From assembly GCF_036429475.1 (NCBI RefSeq), contig NZ_CP144125.1, positions 1,922,001 through 1,986,000 on the forward strand: a stretch of DNA of 64,000 bases, written 5' to 3'. The translations under genes and the position numbers were made by a program. Under the pieces are notes generated by a model. The model saw only the letters and a list, made by a program, of their open reading frames with translations, did not search any database and had not been told where the DNA came from. Shown here piece by piece: positions 1 to 7,847 of this stretch; the stretch's first letter is position 1, and each line of letters starts with the position of its first letter. Origin of the DNA: Halalkalicoccus sp. CGA53 (GTDB taxonomy: Archaea; Halobacteriota; Halobacteria; Halobacteriales; Halalkalicoccaceae).

Positions 1-1
1 G

Positions 2-199
2 TACGTTCGTCTCGCAAAGCGCATCGCCGAACGGAACCGGCTCCGGTTTCCCCGCCGGTTCGAACGGTCGGTCTGTGACCGCTGTGGGCTCTACCTCAGG
101 CCGGGACGAACGGCGAGGACCAGACTCCGCGACGGCCACCTCACCGTCACGTGTCAGTGTGGCGGTCAGAAGCGCTATCCCTACCGCGGGAGGGTATAA
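2..199 (+). CDS. rnp4: Ribonuclease P protein component 4 (Rpp21/Rpr2 family), 3' part only
   Basis: The window begins inside this gene; 65 C-terminal residues are visible. They hold a basic helix-like stretch followed by a zinc ribbon: CDRC at visible residues 25-28 and CQC at 51-53, then a KRYPY motif, which is the typical end of archaeal Rpp21. The protein is a subunit of RNase P, which removes 5' leaders from pre-tRNA. The second cysteine pair is C-x-C, not C-x2-C. The stop overlaps an AT-rich stretch (GTATAAA) that may be the TATA box of the next gene. The YhbY-like RNA-binding gene follows 39 bp downstream, which fits an RNA-processing context. The family call rests on the cysteine pattern and the C-terminal motif. 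Confidence 0.85.
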   Translation, partial: YVRLAKRIAERNRLRFPRRFERSVCDRCGLYLRPGRTARTRLRDGHLTVTCQCGGQKRYPYRGRV

Positions 200-238
200 A
201 CGTTCAACTGGGTCGGCGCTCTATCCGGGACAGAGACC

Positions 239-487
239 ATGAGTGACCCGGATCTGCAGCGGGAGATACACGACCTGGACGTGACCGTTCGGGTAGGGAA
301 GGGAGGGATCGCGTCCGTCGCCGACGAACTACGCGACCAGCTCGACGGACGCGACCTCGTGAAGGTGAAGTTCCTCCGGTCGGCCAGGGGCGAGAGCGAG
401 ACCGAGGAGCTGGCTGCCGACCTCGGCGAGCGAGCCGACGCGGAGCTACTCCAGACCCGGGGGCACACGGCGGTGTACCGTCGATGA
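239..487 (+). CDS. YhbY/CRM-domain RNA-binding protein
   Basis: This 82-residue protein is one CRM (CRS1-YhbY) domain. It carries the GKGG loop at residues 20-23 that corresponds to the GxxG RNA-contact loop, and it ends with the GHTAVYRR motif typical of the family. Bacterial YhbY associates with the pre-50S ribosome; an RNA-processing or ribosome-assembly role here is inferred. It lies between rnp4 and the MscS gene, and its stop overlaps the MscS start codon (ATGA), so the two are probably co-transcribed. The start is the first ATG, about 40 bp after a possible TATA box at 194-200. Confidence 0.88.
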   Translation: MSDPDLQREIHDLDVTVRVGKGGIASVADELRDQLDGRDLVKVKFLRSARGESETEELAADLGERADAELLQTRGHTAVYRR

Positions 488-1389
488 GCGCGGTCGCTCC
501 CGTGGTTCTGGAGGGGCCACTCACCGACGCGGGCATCGAGGAGGGGCTGGCTGCCGCCATCTCGAGCGCGGTCGTCTTCGTCGTGGCGTTCGTCGCGCTC
601 GCGCTCGTCGCGCACGCGGTCGTGATGCCGCTGATCGACAGGTTGCTCTCCTCGCGCGACCTCGACGAGCACGCGAGGCGGCCGATCGCGAAGATCGCCT
701 GGGGGCTCGTGCTCTTCGGCGTGATCGCGATAGCATTCGGGATCGCGGGCTACGGCAACTTCCTCGTCGCGCTCGCGACGATCGGCGCGGCCGCGACGAT
801 CGCGCTCGGCTTCGCGATGCAGTCGGTGCTCTCGAACTTCGTCTCCGGGGTGTTCATCTTCACCGAGAAGCCGTTCCGGATCGGCGACTGGATCGAGTGG
901 GACGAGCACTCGGGGATCGTCGAGGACATCAGCCTCCGGGTCACCCGCGTGCGCACGTTCGACAACGAACTGCTCACGGTACCGAACTCCCAGCTCGCCG
1001 ACGGCGTCGTGAAGAACCCGGTCGCGAACGACTCCCTCCGGCTGAAGTTCGACTTCGGCATCGGCTACGACGACGACATCGACGAGGCGACCGAGATCAT
1101 CGTCGAGGAGGCACGCGAGCACCCCGAGATCATGAACGATCCCGCACCCTCGGTCCGGCTCACCGAACTCGGCGACTCCGATATCGGCCTCCAGTCGCGC
1201 ATCTGGGTCGCGGATCCGAGCAGGGCGGACTTCGTCCGGATACGCGGGGAGTACGTCCAGTCGGTGAAAGAGCGCTTCGACGCTGTCGGGATCGACATCC
1301 CGTACCCCTACCGAAACTTGGACGGGAAAGTGCTCGTCAGGAACGTCGCCGAGGAGGCGATCGGCAGCATCGGGGAGGGCACGGAGTGA
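484..1389 (+). CDS. MscS-family mechanosensitive ion channel
   Basis: The 301 residues start with three hydrophobic segments (about 18-40, 70-95 and 97-120). The third runs into the Gly/Ala-rich pore helix and the family motif around NFVSGVFIF, followed by RIGDWIEW. A soluble beta-rich domain with the VPNSQL motif, typical of MscS, follows. The channel opens under membrane tension and releases solutes on hypo-osmotic shock, which suits a halophile. The length is normal for the small MscS class. Translation is probably coupled to the upstream YhbY-like gene through the 4-nt overlap. Confidence 0.9.
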   Translation: MSAVAPVVLEGPLTDAGIEEGLAAAISSAVVFVVAFVALALVAHAVVMPLIDRLLSSRDLDEHARRPIAKIAWGLVLFGVIAIAFGIAGYGNFLVALATIGAAATIALGFAMQSVLSNFVSGVFIFTEKPFRIGDWIEWDEHSGIVEDISLRVTRVRTFDNELLTVPNSQLADGVVKNPVANDSLRLKFDFGIGYDDDIDEATEIIVEEAREHPEIMNDPAPSVRLTELGDSDIGLQSRIWVADPSRADFVRIRGEYVQSVKERFDAVGIDIPYPYRNLDGKVLVRNVAEEAIGSIGEGTE

Positions 1390-1431
1390 GCAGGCCCCGA
1401 TTTTAGGCGGTTCACGCCCCTCGTTTCGCAC

Positions 1432-1842
1432 GTGCCTACCCACTACGACGAGGTCATCGAGCGAGTGCGTGGACAGGCGAACCTCGGATCGGACGGCGAG
1501 ACCGAACACGTGACGATCGCCGTCCTCTCGACGCTCGGAGAGCGCCTCTCGGAGGGACAGGTGCGGGACCTGGCGGACGAACTGCCCGAGGACCTCGCGG
1601 GGATGCTCACCGACACGGGGGTGAGCGAGGCGCGCTCCTTCTCGGCCGAGGAGTTCGTCGACCGGGTCCGAGAGCGCGAGTCTGAGGTCGACGCGATCGA
1701 GGACGACGACGCCCGCCGGCACGTCCAGGCGGTGTTCCTCGCGGTCTCCGAGAGCGTCAGCGACGAGGCGTGGTCGGACCTCGACGATCAGCTCCCCGCC
1801 GAGTACGGCGAGCTCTACACGGTGCCGGGACAGCGGGAATGA
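1432..1842 (+). CDS. DUF2267 family protein
   Basis: This 136-residue acidic soluble protein starts at a GTG. It shows the helical DUF2267 pattern: an N-terminal HYDEVIERVR-type helix, then LSTLGERLS and a D/E-rich helix with DLADELPEDL. No catalytic motif is visible and the molecular function of the family is unknown. It often sits near stress or redox genes, and here its stop overlaps the start of a flavin reductase-like frame by 4 nt, so the two were probably one transcript. The GTG is preferred because it is the only start giving the complete domain. Confidence 0.8.
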   Translation: MPTHYDEVIERVRGQANLGSDGETEHVTIAVLSTLGERLSEGQVRDLADELPEDLAGMLTDTGVSEARSFSAEEFVDRVRERESEVDAIEDDDARRHVQAVFLAVSESVSDEAWSDLDDQLPAEYGELYTVPGQRE

Positions 1843-2678
1843 CGACCGTGAGGATCGAGTCGGTTCATCAGGTAACGCCGGACGTGAAGTAGTTCCTCCT
1901 CTCGGTCGACGGGGGGATCGGCTACGAGCCGGGCCAGCACACGACGATCCGGTTCGAGCGAGAGGGCGAGGAGGTCGTCCGGCCGTACACCGCAACGTCG
2001 CTCCCGGGAACCGGTCGGTTCACGCTCGCGATCCGACGCTACGACGACGGCACCGCCTCGGTCTACATGCACGAGCGCGAGGTCGGTGACGAGGTCGAGA
2101 TCGGCGAGCTCGGCGGGAACCTCACCCTCGACGATCCGACCGCGAACGTCGCCTGCGTCGCGACCGGAACCGGCATCACGCCGATGGCGGCGCTGATCAA
2201 ACAGCACGTAGACGTCGGTGAGGGCGAGACACGGCTCTTCTTCGGCGAACGCACCGAGGAGGACGTCATCTACAGGGAGACGTTCGACCAGCTCGCAGCC
2301 CAGAACGCGAGCTTCGAGGCGGTCTACTCGCTCTCGGAGCCGGGAGAGGGGTGGACGGGTCCGATCGGACCCGTCCAGGAACACCTCCCGGAGGAGCTGG
2401 AGGAGCTCGCCGACTGGCAGTTCTACGTCTGTGGTGTCCCCGAGATGGTCGTCGAGACGAAGGAGCTGCTCTCGGAGGAGGGCGTCCCCGAGGAGCAGGT
2501 CTTACGTACCGGCGGCCGCACAGGGCGTCCCGGCCACTGCAAGGTCCTCCGGTGGCCCGTGGAAATCGCCGGTCGTGGGGTCTCCCGTCCCCGTTCGGCG
2601 ACTCGACGGATCGATCGCATCGCGGTAGCCATCCGGTCAGCTGGTGCGGTTCCGAACGAGCCGTCCGCTCGAGACTGA
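1839..2678 (+). pseudogene. FAD/NAD-binding ferredoxin reductase-like gene with in-frame amber stop
   Basis: From the ATG overlapping the preceding gene, the frame reads a ferredoxin-NADP reductase fold: a short N-terminal beta strand, GQHTTIRF, RPYTATS (FAD-binding RxYT/S motif), GTGITPMAAL (NAD(P)-binding) and a FYVCGVPEM segment near the end. Codon 18 is TAG at 1890-1892, in a place where homologues would be expected to carry Gln or similar; one C-to-T change explains it. Downstream ATG or GTG restarts would lose the FAD-binding strands. Beyond about 2515 the frame turns Arg-rich and unlike the family, so the 3' end may also be degraded. It is either a recent pseudogene, a sequencing error, or a readthrough gene. 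Confidence 0.75.
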
Positions 2679-2699
2679 AAACGGTATGAATGAGACGGA

Positions 2700-2996
2700 C
2701 GCCCGGGGTTGCCCGGCGTTCCGGTGCGGGTAGTCCCGGTCACCTCCTCCACCCCGCGACCCGTCGAGCGACGGCTGTCCAGCGGTGGGCTGCTCGCTTC
2801 CGCGCCTGACCCACTGCCGCCGGTTAGCCACGACGGACCGTCCCTGCGGACGGGCGTCGTGGTCCACCGTCCCCGATGGACGAGGCTTCTCTGTCGGATT
2901 CCGGGGCCCGCACCGGTCTGACCGGACGCCCCCGGGGTTCGGTCCCCGCTGAAGACTACCTCACGGGTGAAAGCAGGGCCTAACTGCCCGACCTAG
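2700..2996 (-). ncRNA. Signal recognition particle RNA (archaeal 7S RNA)
   Basis: Read on the minus strand, this region has the landmarks of SRP RNA. The SRP54-binding helix 8 core is present as GGGTCAGG, then GCGGAAGC, then GAGCAGCCC. A helix 6 hairpin pairs CCACGACG with CGTCGTGG, capped by GTCCGCAGGGAC with a GNAR-type tetraloop. Near the 5' end GGGC-AGTTAG-GCCC forms a small stem as expected for helix 3. The length near 300 nt fits archaeal 7S RNA. A promoter-like CCTTACG element on the minus strand around 3019-3026 would place the 5' end near 2996. The ends are estimates (about 10-15 nt), and reading frames in this stretch are spurious. Confidence 0.88.
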
Positions 2997-3052
2997 TCCA
3001 CTCCCGAGTACACCGGGATGACGTAAGGGCCTTTCGCCTTCGCGTCCGGCGA

Positions 3053-3466
3053 TCAGACCACGCCGATCGCCCGCGCGTAGAGCCCCGAGGCGACGGCGAG
3101 TCCGGCCGAGGTACCGACGACGACGAAGCGGTGATACGTCCAGGTCTCGGAGGCGACGATCGCGTTCTCCGACGGGACGGAGAACGCCCACTGGAGGGCG
3201 ATACCGGTCGCGACGAGCCCGATGACGAGCGCGGCGCCAGCGGCCGTGTCCGGCTCGGTCCGGCCGGCGAGGCCGGCGCCGAGGACGACGAGCGCGACGA
3301 GCGCGAAGACCCCGAGGATGCCCGCACCGAAGACGCCGCTCGCGTAGTAGAGTTCGAGTTCGAGCTGGGCGTCGGCGGGCAGCCGGAGGTACGGCGCGAG
3401 CAGGGCGGCGACGAGCGCGAGACAGCAGACGATCCCGAACTGGGGGGCGCGTCGGGTCAGCTCCAT
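3053..3466 (-). CDS. Haloarchaeal four-helix membrane protein of unknown function
   Basis: From the ATG chosen here the protein has 137 residues with four predicted membrane helices (about 9-27, 43-68, 75-95 and 113-133) and short loops. The longer upstream open frame is Arg-rich and crosses the promoter region of the opposite gene, so the internal MEL start is preferred. No motif points to a function; it resembles small conserved haloarchaeal membrane proteins. It lies just upstream of the SRP RNA on the same strand, but the RNA probably has its own promoter in the gap. Confidence 0.72.
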   Translation of the reverse strand: MELTRRAPQFGIVCCLALVAALLAPYLRLPADAQLELELYYASGVFGAGILGVFALVALVVLGAGLAGRTEPDTAAGAALVIGLVATGIALQWAFSVPSENAIVASETWTYHRFVVVGTSAGLAVASGLYARAIGVV

Positions 3467-3547
3467 GGCTCGCGTAGGCGAGCCGGACGGTAAGGGTTCC
3501 CGATCCGGAACGCAAGGCCCACATACCCGCCGACCGAGTGAGAGGGT

Positions 3548-3886
3548 ATGGGACTCGGCAGCACCACCAAGAAGATCCAGATGCTCGCCGAACGAGCAGA
3601 ACAGCTCTACGCGCGTCTGAACGAGGTCCAGGAGGAGATGGTCCACCTCAGAGAGAACCTGGACGAAACCCACGACTCCGTGACGACGCTGAAACACCAC
3701 AGCCGCGAGAACCGCGCGCTGCTCGAGGCGATCGCCGACGAACAGGGCGTCGACGTGGACGCGGTGCTCACCGAGGCCGCGATCGAGGACGTCGACGCCG
3801 CCGAGGAGCGCGACGACGGGACGGAGGCGGACGACGGGGAGGCGGGCGTCGCGGACACCCCCCAGACCGACGGCGGCGACGTTTAA
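3548..3886 (+). CDS. DUF5798-like haloarchaeal coiled-coil protein
   Basis: This is a 112-residue acidic protein. The N-terminal two thirds are strongly helical with heptads (MLAERAEQLYARLNEV onward) and likely form a coiled coil; the last 40 residues are a disordered Asp/Glu/Gly tail. The GLGSTTKK N-terminus matches the haloarchaeal DUF5798 family as I recall it. The function is unknown. The stop codon is the first base of the left arm of the nested palindrome that follows, so the element may act as its terminator. Confidence 0.8.
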   Translation: MGLGSTTKKIQMLAERAEQLYARLNEVQEEMVHLRENLDETHDSVTTLKHHSRENRALLEAIADEQGVDVDAVLTEAAIEDVDAAEERDDGTEADDGEAGVADTPQTDGGDV

Positions 3887-3965
3887 TACTGTCGGCGGTA
3901 CCTATGTGGAGATCCTCACCACCCCGTACCGATGAGGATCTTCAACGACGTACAGCCGACAGTAT
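3886..3965. repeat. Nested palindromic element A
   Basis: The outer arms ATACTGTCGGC (3886-3896) and GCCGACAGTAT (3955-3965) are perfect 11-bp inverted repeats; pairing extends inward to GTAC on each side with one mismatch. The inner arms AGATCCTCA (3910-3918) and TGAGGATCT (3933-3941) are a second perfect 9-bp inverted repeat. The element therefore folds as a long two-stage hairpin. Its left end overlaps the stop codon of the upstream gene, and its right end supplies the TATAAT of the cysteine synthase promoter. Its size matches three other palindromes in the window (77, 78 and 72 bp) although the sequence differs. Confidence 0.85.
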
Positions 3966-3970
3966 AATCC
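3961..3970 (+). promoter_or_regulatory. TATA box of the cysteine synthase gene
   Basis: AGTATAATCC lies 23-32 nt before the ATG of the next gene, the usual haloarchaeal spacing for a leaderless transcript. Half of the box lies inside the right arm of palindrome A, so folding of the element or a factor bound to it could affect initiation. Confidence 0.6.
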
Positions 3971-3992
3971 CACCCGGCAACAATTGCGGCCC

Positions 3993-4970
3993 ATGACCGA
4001 CCACCGCGAGCTGTTCTCGTCCGTCCTCGCGACGATCGGACGGACCCCGATCGTCACCCTCCACGCCGCCCCCGAGGAGGTCCCCGTCTACGCGAAACTC
4101 GAGTCGTTCAACCCCGGTGCGAGCGTGAAAGACCGCATCGGGAGGTACATGCTCGAACGGATGCTCGAGACCGGAGAGCTCTCTCCCGGCGGGACGGTGA
4201 TCGAGCCGACGGCGGGGAACACGGGTATCGGACTGGCCATCGCCGCCGGCCAGCTCGACCTGACCGCGGTCTTCGTCGTTCCCGAGCGTTTCAGCGTAGA
4301 GAAACAGCAGCTCATGCGCGCACTCGGCGCGGAGGTGATCAACACCCCCACCGAGGACGGGATGGGCGGGGCGATCGACCGCGCGTACGCGCTCAGCGAC
4401 GAGCTGGATAACGCCGTCGTCCCCCAGCAGTTCGCGAACCCGCTCAACACCGAGGCGCACTACGAGACGACGGCTCCGGAGATCTACGAGGCGATCCCCG
4501 AGATCGGCGCGGTCGTGATGGGCTGTGGCACCGCGGGAACGCTGATGGGCGTCGCGAAGTACGCTCGCGAGCAGCACCCCGGGACCTACGTCGGCGCGGT
4601 CGAACCGGAGGGCTCGCTCTACTCCACGACGAAGGGTCGCTCGGTCGAGGAGGGCGAGTACAAGATCGAGGGGATCGGCACGCACGACCCGGCGACGAAC
4701 GAGCTGTTCGAGCCGGACCTCGTCGACGACGTGATCCAGGTGTCGGACGAGCGAGCCCACGAGGAGGCACACCGCCTCGCACGCGAGGAGGGCCACCTCG
4801 TCGCGACGAGCGCGAGCGCCGCGAGCGTCGCCGCGCTCTCGGTCGCCAGGGGAATCCGCGACGGCGAGATCGACGCCCCCTACCCGAGCGTGGTCACCCT
4901 CTTTCCGGACTCTTCCGAACGGTACCTCTCGAAGGGGATCTACCGGTCGTTCGAGGAGTGGACCGATTGA
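3993..4970 (+). CDS. cysK: PLP-dependent cysteine synthase family protein
   Basis: This 325-residue fold-type II PLP enzyme makes cysteine from O-acetylserine (or O-phosphoserine) and sulfide, or does a related beta-replacement. Lys46 in GASVKDR is the Schiff-base lysine. EPTAGNTGIGLA (about 70-81) is the substrate-binding loop, and the GCGTAGT segment (about 173-179) is the phosphate-binding glycine loop. DSSERY near the end is also typical. The ATG gives a leaderless transcript from the TATA box at 3961-3970; an upstream TTG is possible but less likely. No serine acetyltransferase lies next to it. Cystathionine beta-synthase-like activity cannot be excluded. Confidence 0.87.
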   Translation: MTDHRELFSSVLATIGRTPIVTLHAAPEEVPVYAKLESFNPGASVKDRIGRYMLERMLETGELSPGGTVIEPTAGNTGIGLAIAAGQLDLTAVFVVPERFSVEKQQLMRALGAEVINTPTEDGMGGAIDRAYALSDELDNAVVPQQFANPLNTEAHYETTAPEIYEAIPEIGAVVMGCGTAGTLMGVAKYAREQHPGTYVGAVEPEGSLYSTTKGRSVEEGEYKIEGIGTHDPATNELFEPDLVDDVIQVSDERAHEEAHRLAREEGHLVATSASAASVAALSVARGIRDGEIDAPYPSVVTLFPDSSERYLSKGIYRSFEEWTD

Positions 4971-5005
4971 TAGATCCGGAGTGAGCGGGAACCGACGTTC
5001 GAGGG

Positions 5006-6223
5006 TCAGTGAAGCCGGTCGAGCCACCACTGGCCTGTCCGGAGATCGGTCGGGATCTCCTCGCCGAACGCACAGCGTGTTCGCTCGGTCTCGCACGGAC
5101 TGCCCACCCCGATCTCGATCACCGGCGAGCCACCCTCGAAGATCGCCGTACTCGCCGTCGTTAGCTGCCCGAACGCGTGCGGTTCGTCCGTCTCGGGTTC
5201 CGGATGGCGACAGATCGAATCGTCGCCGGGACCGTTCGCGTGATCCCGAGCGACCGCCCACAGGTCCTCGCGGTCGAGTCGGTCTACTCCCTCGAGCAGC
5301 CCGAGCGCGCGTTCGCGTCGATCCGTCGAGCTCTCGGTCCGCGTCGACGCCGAGTCGACGAAGTGGTTCGTCCTGGTCACGACGGGGCCGTCGTCGACGG
5401 CGATCCGTTCGGCCACGGGATCGACCTCGAGCAAGGCGCTATCGGTCCCGTCGGCCAGAAACAGCGTCTGGCCGCTCAACCGACGCGTGGGATAGGACTC
5501 CAAGTGGTCTCGAGCCTCGTCGACGGTGGCACACGTCTCCAGGAGCGTCCGAATGACGGTGCCGTTACGCAGTTGCTCTTCCGGGTCGACGTCCTCTCTC
5601 GTGCTGTCTATGTAGGTGTTGGCCGCGACCAGCCCCCGGTCGTTGACGCCCTTGAACGTCGTGATCGTTCCACACGTGTCGATCGTCAGAAAGCCGTAGT
5701 AGTCGTCGATCGGTGGCTGCTCGATGACCGATTTCGGGCGGGTCCCTCGACCCGCGATATCTCGGTTCTTGAGTACGAGCGGCCCGGAGCTACTGGGTTC
5801 GGTACCGGTCGAACCAGTGTCGAATCCACCGTCGGACTCGACCCTCGAGGGGGCAGCGAGGACGTTCGTACACCCCTTCGGGTTCTTCTCGGACCGCCCG
5901 TCCCCGTCGGCGAGCTCCTCGCAGAGCTCCGCGTAGACGAAGACGTAGACGTCGTAGACGTCCGGGTCGACGTCGAACGCCTCGGCCATCGTCTCGTACG
6001 CCCGGAGGTGGCGGTCGGGGAGACTCTCCCGACTTCGACGGGCGTACTCGAGCATCGGTTCGAGATCGACGTCCCGCTCGTCGATCGCTCGCTCGAGTTC
6101 GTCGATGGCCCACTCGACGGCCTCGCGTTCGGTCTCGGCCCGGCGTCGTGCCTGCTCCGCGAAACTATCGGCTCCGGCGATGAGATCGGTGTCGACAGGA
6201 GTATCGACGCCCGTGTCGTCCAT
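5006..6223 (-). CDS. C45-family autoproteolytic acyltransferase/hydrolase (AAT-like)
   Basis: The 405 residues match the acyl-CoA:6-aminopenicillanate acyltransferase (AAT) type of N-terminal nucleophile hydrolase. The predicted self-cleavage site is Gly117-Cys118 in KGCTN, which would make Cys118 the N-terminal nucleophile of the beta chain. The first 110 residues are a charged helical alpha-chain region. Downstream, LVLKNRDI, GFLTIDT, GLVAANTYID and VTRTNHF are typical of the fold. The natural substrate in archaea is unknown; amide hydrolysis or acyl transfer is inferred from the family. The start is the first ATG giving a complete alpha region; the longer open frame upstream is basic and non-haloarchaeal in character. 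Confidence 0.8.
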   Translation of the reverse strand: MDDTGVDTPVDTDLIAGADSFAEQARRRAETEREAVEWAIDELERAIDERDVDLEPMLEYARRSRESLPDRHLRAYETMAEAFDVDPDVYDVYVFVYAELCEELADGDGRSEKNPKGCTNVLAAPSRVESDGGFDTGSTGTEPSSSGPLVLKNRDIAGRGTRPKSVIEQPPIDDYYGFLTIDTCGTITTFKGVNDRGLVAANTYIDSTREDVDPEEQLRNGTVIRTLLETCATVDEARDHLESYPTRRLSGQTLFLADGTDSALLEVDPVAERIAVDDGPVVTRTNHFVDSASTRTESSTDRRERALGLLEGVDRLDREDLWAVARDHANGPGDDSICRHPEPETDEPHAFGQLTTASTAIFEGGSPVIEIGVGSPCETERTRCAFGEEIPTDLRTGQWWLDRLH

Positions 6224-6760
6224 ACAGTGACGTGGGACTCGAGGTGGTTGTATTCTTGGCCTGAAACGGTAGGTGTGGGTCCAGGGGACGTTCGACGATC
6301 GGCACGGGCGAAGGATTCGGAGTACCGGATCGCCACGCCGTTCGACAAACGGACGGTACCGGCTCCCTCGGTATCGTCTACCATATCGACGTCTCGGGAT
6401 TCGACGGAGATCACCCCTCGAAGCACGACACGAAACGGGCGAAGCCGGACCATTCAGCAACTGAAAGTCACACTCTTAGTCGATACGAGAGCGAACGCTG
6501 TCTTCGGTCTCCACAGAAGGACGACTCGCGAGCCCGATACACAGATCGCACCATCGCTCATCAACCACGACGCGACAGAAGTCGATGTCCGCTTGGAGAC
6601 GGCCGATATGGCGATCGACAGATTCGGACAATGGTTCGCGAGAACGGGATTCGTCCGCTACTCGGGAGAGACGGAGCGGATAGTAATCGGCTGAAACGGC
6701 GACGTGGAAGGAAGTCTCACGCTAAAAAAACGCTTTGGGGTTCGAGTCCGATGACTCTGT
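6224..6760. other. Intergenic region, no gene seen
   Basis: About 540 bp separate the divergent hydrolase and Lrp-type genes. The frames crossing it are basic and lack haloarchaeal codon bias. The only signals are AT-rich stretches, including GCTAAAAAAACG at 6723-6734, which lies 27-38 nt before the Lrp start and could be its TATA/BRE region. Confidence 0.6.
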
Positions 6761-7267
6761 ATGGGACGCGATCTCGATGGCGTAGATCGAAGCATCCTCT
6801 ATCTGCTTCAGAAGGACGCCCGAAACACGACCGCCCAAGAGATCGCCGATCAGGTCGGCGTCTCGCCCAGTACCGTCCGCAACCGTATCGACTCCCTCGA
6901 AGCCGACGGGGTCATCCGCGGCTACCATCCGGAAATCGACTACGAAGCAGCCAACCTTCCCTTGCAGGTGAGCTTCGTCGTAACCGTGCCGCCCACCAAG
7001 CTGACCGACTACTCCGAGCAGATTCGGGGGATTCAAGGTGTGATCGACGTACAGGAGATGCTCACCGGCCGTCGGAACATCCACGTCGACGTGGTCGGGA
7101 CGAACACGGGCGATATTACGAGGGTTACCGATTCTATCCACGAGATGGGCGCTGAAATCGAGAGCTCGGAGGTGATGCGCCGGCGGCACGTCCAGCCGTT
7201 CAACCACTTCTTCCTGCAAGGAACGGATGATATGAGCACACGCGCGGACGATTCCCAGGACGAGTGA
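6761..7267 (+). CDS. Lrp/AsnC family transcriptional regulator
   Basis: This 168-residue protein has an N-terminal winged helix-turn-helix (about residues 5-60: LDGVDRSILYLL, TAQEIADQVGVSPSTVRNRI, GVIRGY) and a RAM-like ligand domain (about 65-150). It is expected to bind DNA as a dimer or octamer and to sense an amino acid or other small effector. The tail is polar and acidic. A TATA-like stretch just upstream suggests a leaderless or short-leader transcript. No operon partner follows within 260 bp, so it may act at a distance or on itself. Confidence 0.9.
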   Translation: MGRDLDGVDRSILYLLQKDARNTTAQEIADQVGVSPSTVRNRIDSLEADGVIRGYHPEIDYEAANLPLQVSFVVTVPPTKLTDYSEQIRGIQGVIDVQEMLTGRRNIHVDVVGTNTGDITRVTDSIHEMGAEIESSEVMRRRHVQPFNHFFLQGTDDMSTRADDSQDE

Positions 7268-7342
7268 TCACCGACGACGTGAGCCACAACTGAGAACGAG
7301 ATTCCACAGGATACACCGTCTGTGTTCGTGAAACCACATCCC

Positions 7343-7353
7343 CTTATTTAAAA
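7343..7353 (+). promoter_or_regulatory. AT-rich TATA-like element
   Basis: CCTTATTTAAAATTC is the most AT-rich stretch between the Lrp gene and the next regulator. It looks like a haloarchaeal TATA box, but it is about 185 nt before the next start codon, so it would give a long leader that includes the 25-bp tandem repeats. Confidence 0.35.
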
Positions 7354-7445
7354 TTCACAGCCCCAACGCCGCTTTTCTGCGAAATTCAGAACCCATCAAC
7401 GTTCACGTACAGTAACGTTATCCGTGCTTGGCGTCATCTAGTACG

Positions 7446-7495
7446 AGAGGACGTGACCGCTGAAGGTATCAGAGGACGGGACCGCCGGAGGTATC
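7446..7495. repeat. Two exact-period 25-bp tandem repeats
   Basis: Copy 1 (7446-7470) and copy 2 (7471-7495) both start AGAGGACG and end AGGTATC, and match at 22 of 25 positions with no gap. They lie 38 nt before the start of a winged-helix gene. A period near two and a half helical turns in a promoter-proximal position suggests paired binding sites for a regulator, possibly one of the two HTH proteins encoded downstream. Confidence 0.7.
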
Positions 7496-7532
7496 GACTG
7501 TCCTTTTGGGGGTCCATCTTCGGAGACACACT

Positions 7533-7847
7533 ATGAACGACAAGGCCTTCGATGCGCTACGGAACGAAGATCGCCGAGAGCTGCTGCTCGCGCTCCTCGA
7601 GCACAATCCCCAGAGCATCACTAAACCGAGCCCTGCGGGTGAGAGGAGAACGCCTGTGGATGCCGACCAGCAGTTCCAGATCACGATGTACCATCACCAC
7701 CTCCCCAAACTCGAAGCGTACGGCTTCGTCAGGTGGGATAGGGACGCTCACGAGACCGTCAAGGGGCCACAGTTCGAGGAGATTCGTCCCCTGCTCGAGT
7801 GTATCCACGGCCACGAGGAGATCAGAACCGATGGCAACAATCGCTGA
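7533..7847 (+). CDS. Small winged-helix protein (DUF7344-like)
   Basis: This 104-residue acidic protein begins with a helix typical of haloarchaeal ArsR-like regulators (AFDALRNEDRRELLLALLEHN), followed by a second and recognition-like helix around MYHHHLPKLEAYGFV and a wing with WDRDAHETV. This matches the haloarchaeal DUF7344 pattern. It probably binds DNA. The next gene begins before this one ends (17-bp overlap), which indicates one transcript and a joint regulatory role. The ATG is close behind two tandem repeats that could be its operator. Confidence 0.75.
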   Translation: MNDKAFDALRNEDRRELLLALLEHNPQSITKPSPAGERRTPVDADQQFQITMYHHHLPKLEAYGFVRWDRDAHETVKGPQFEEIRPLLECIHGHEEIRTDGNNR

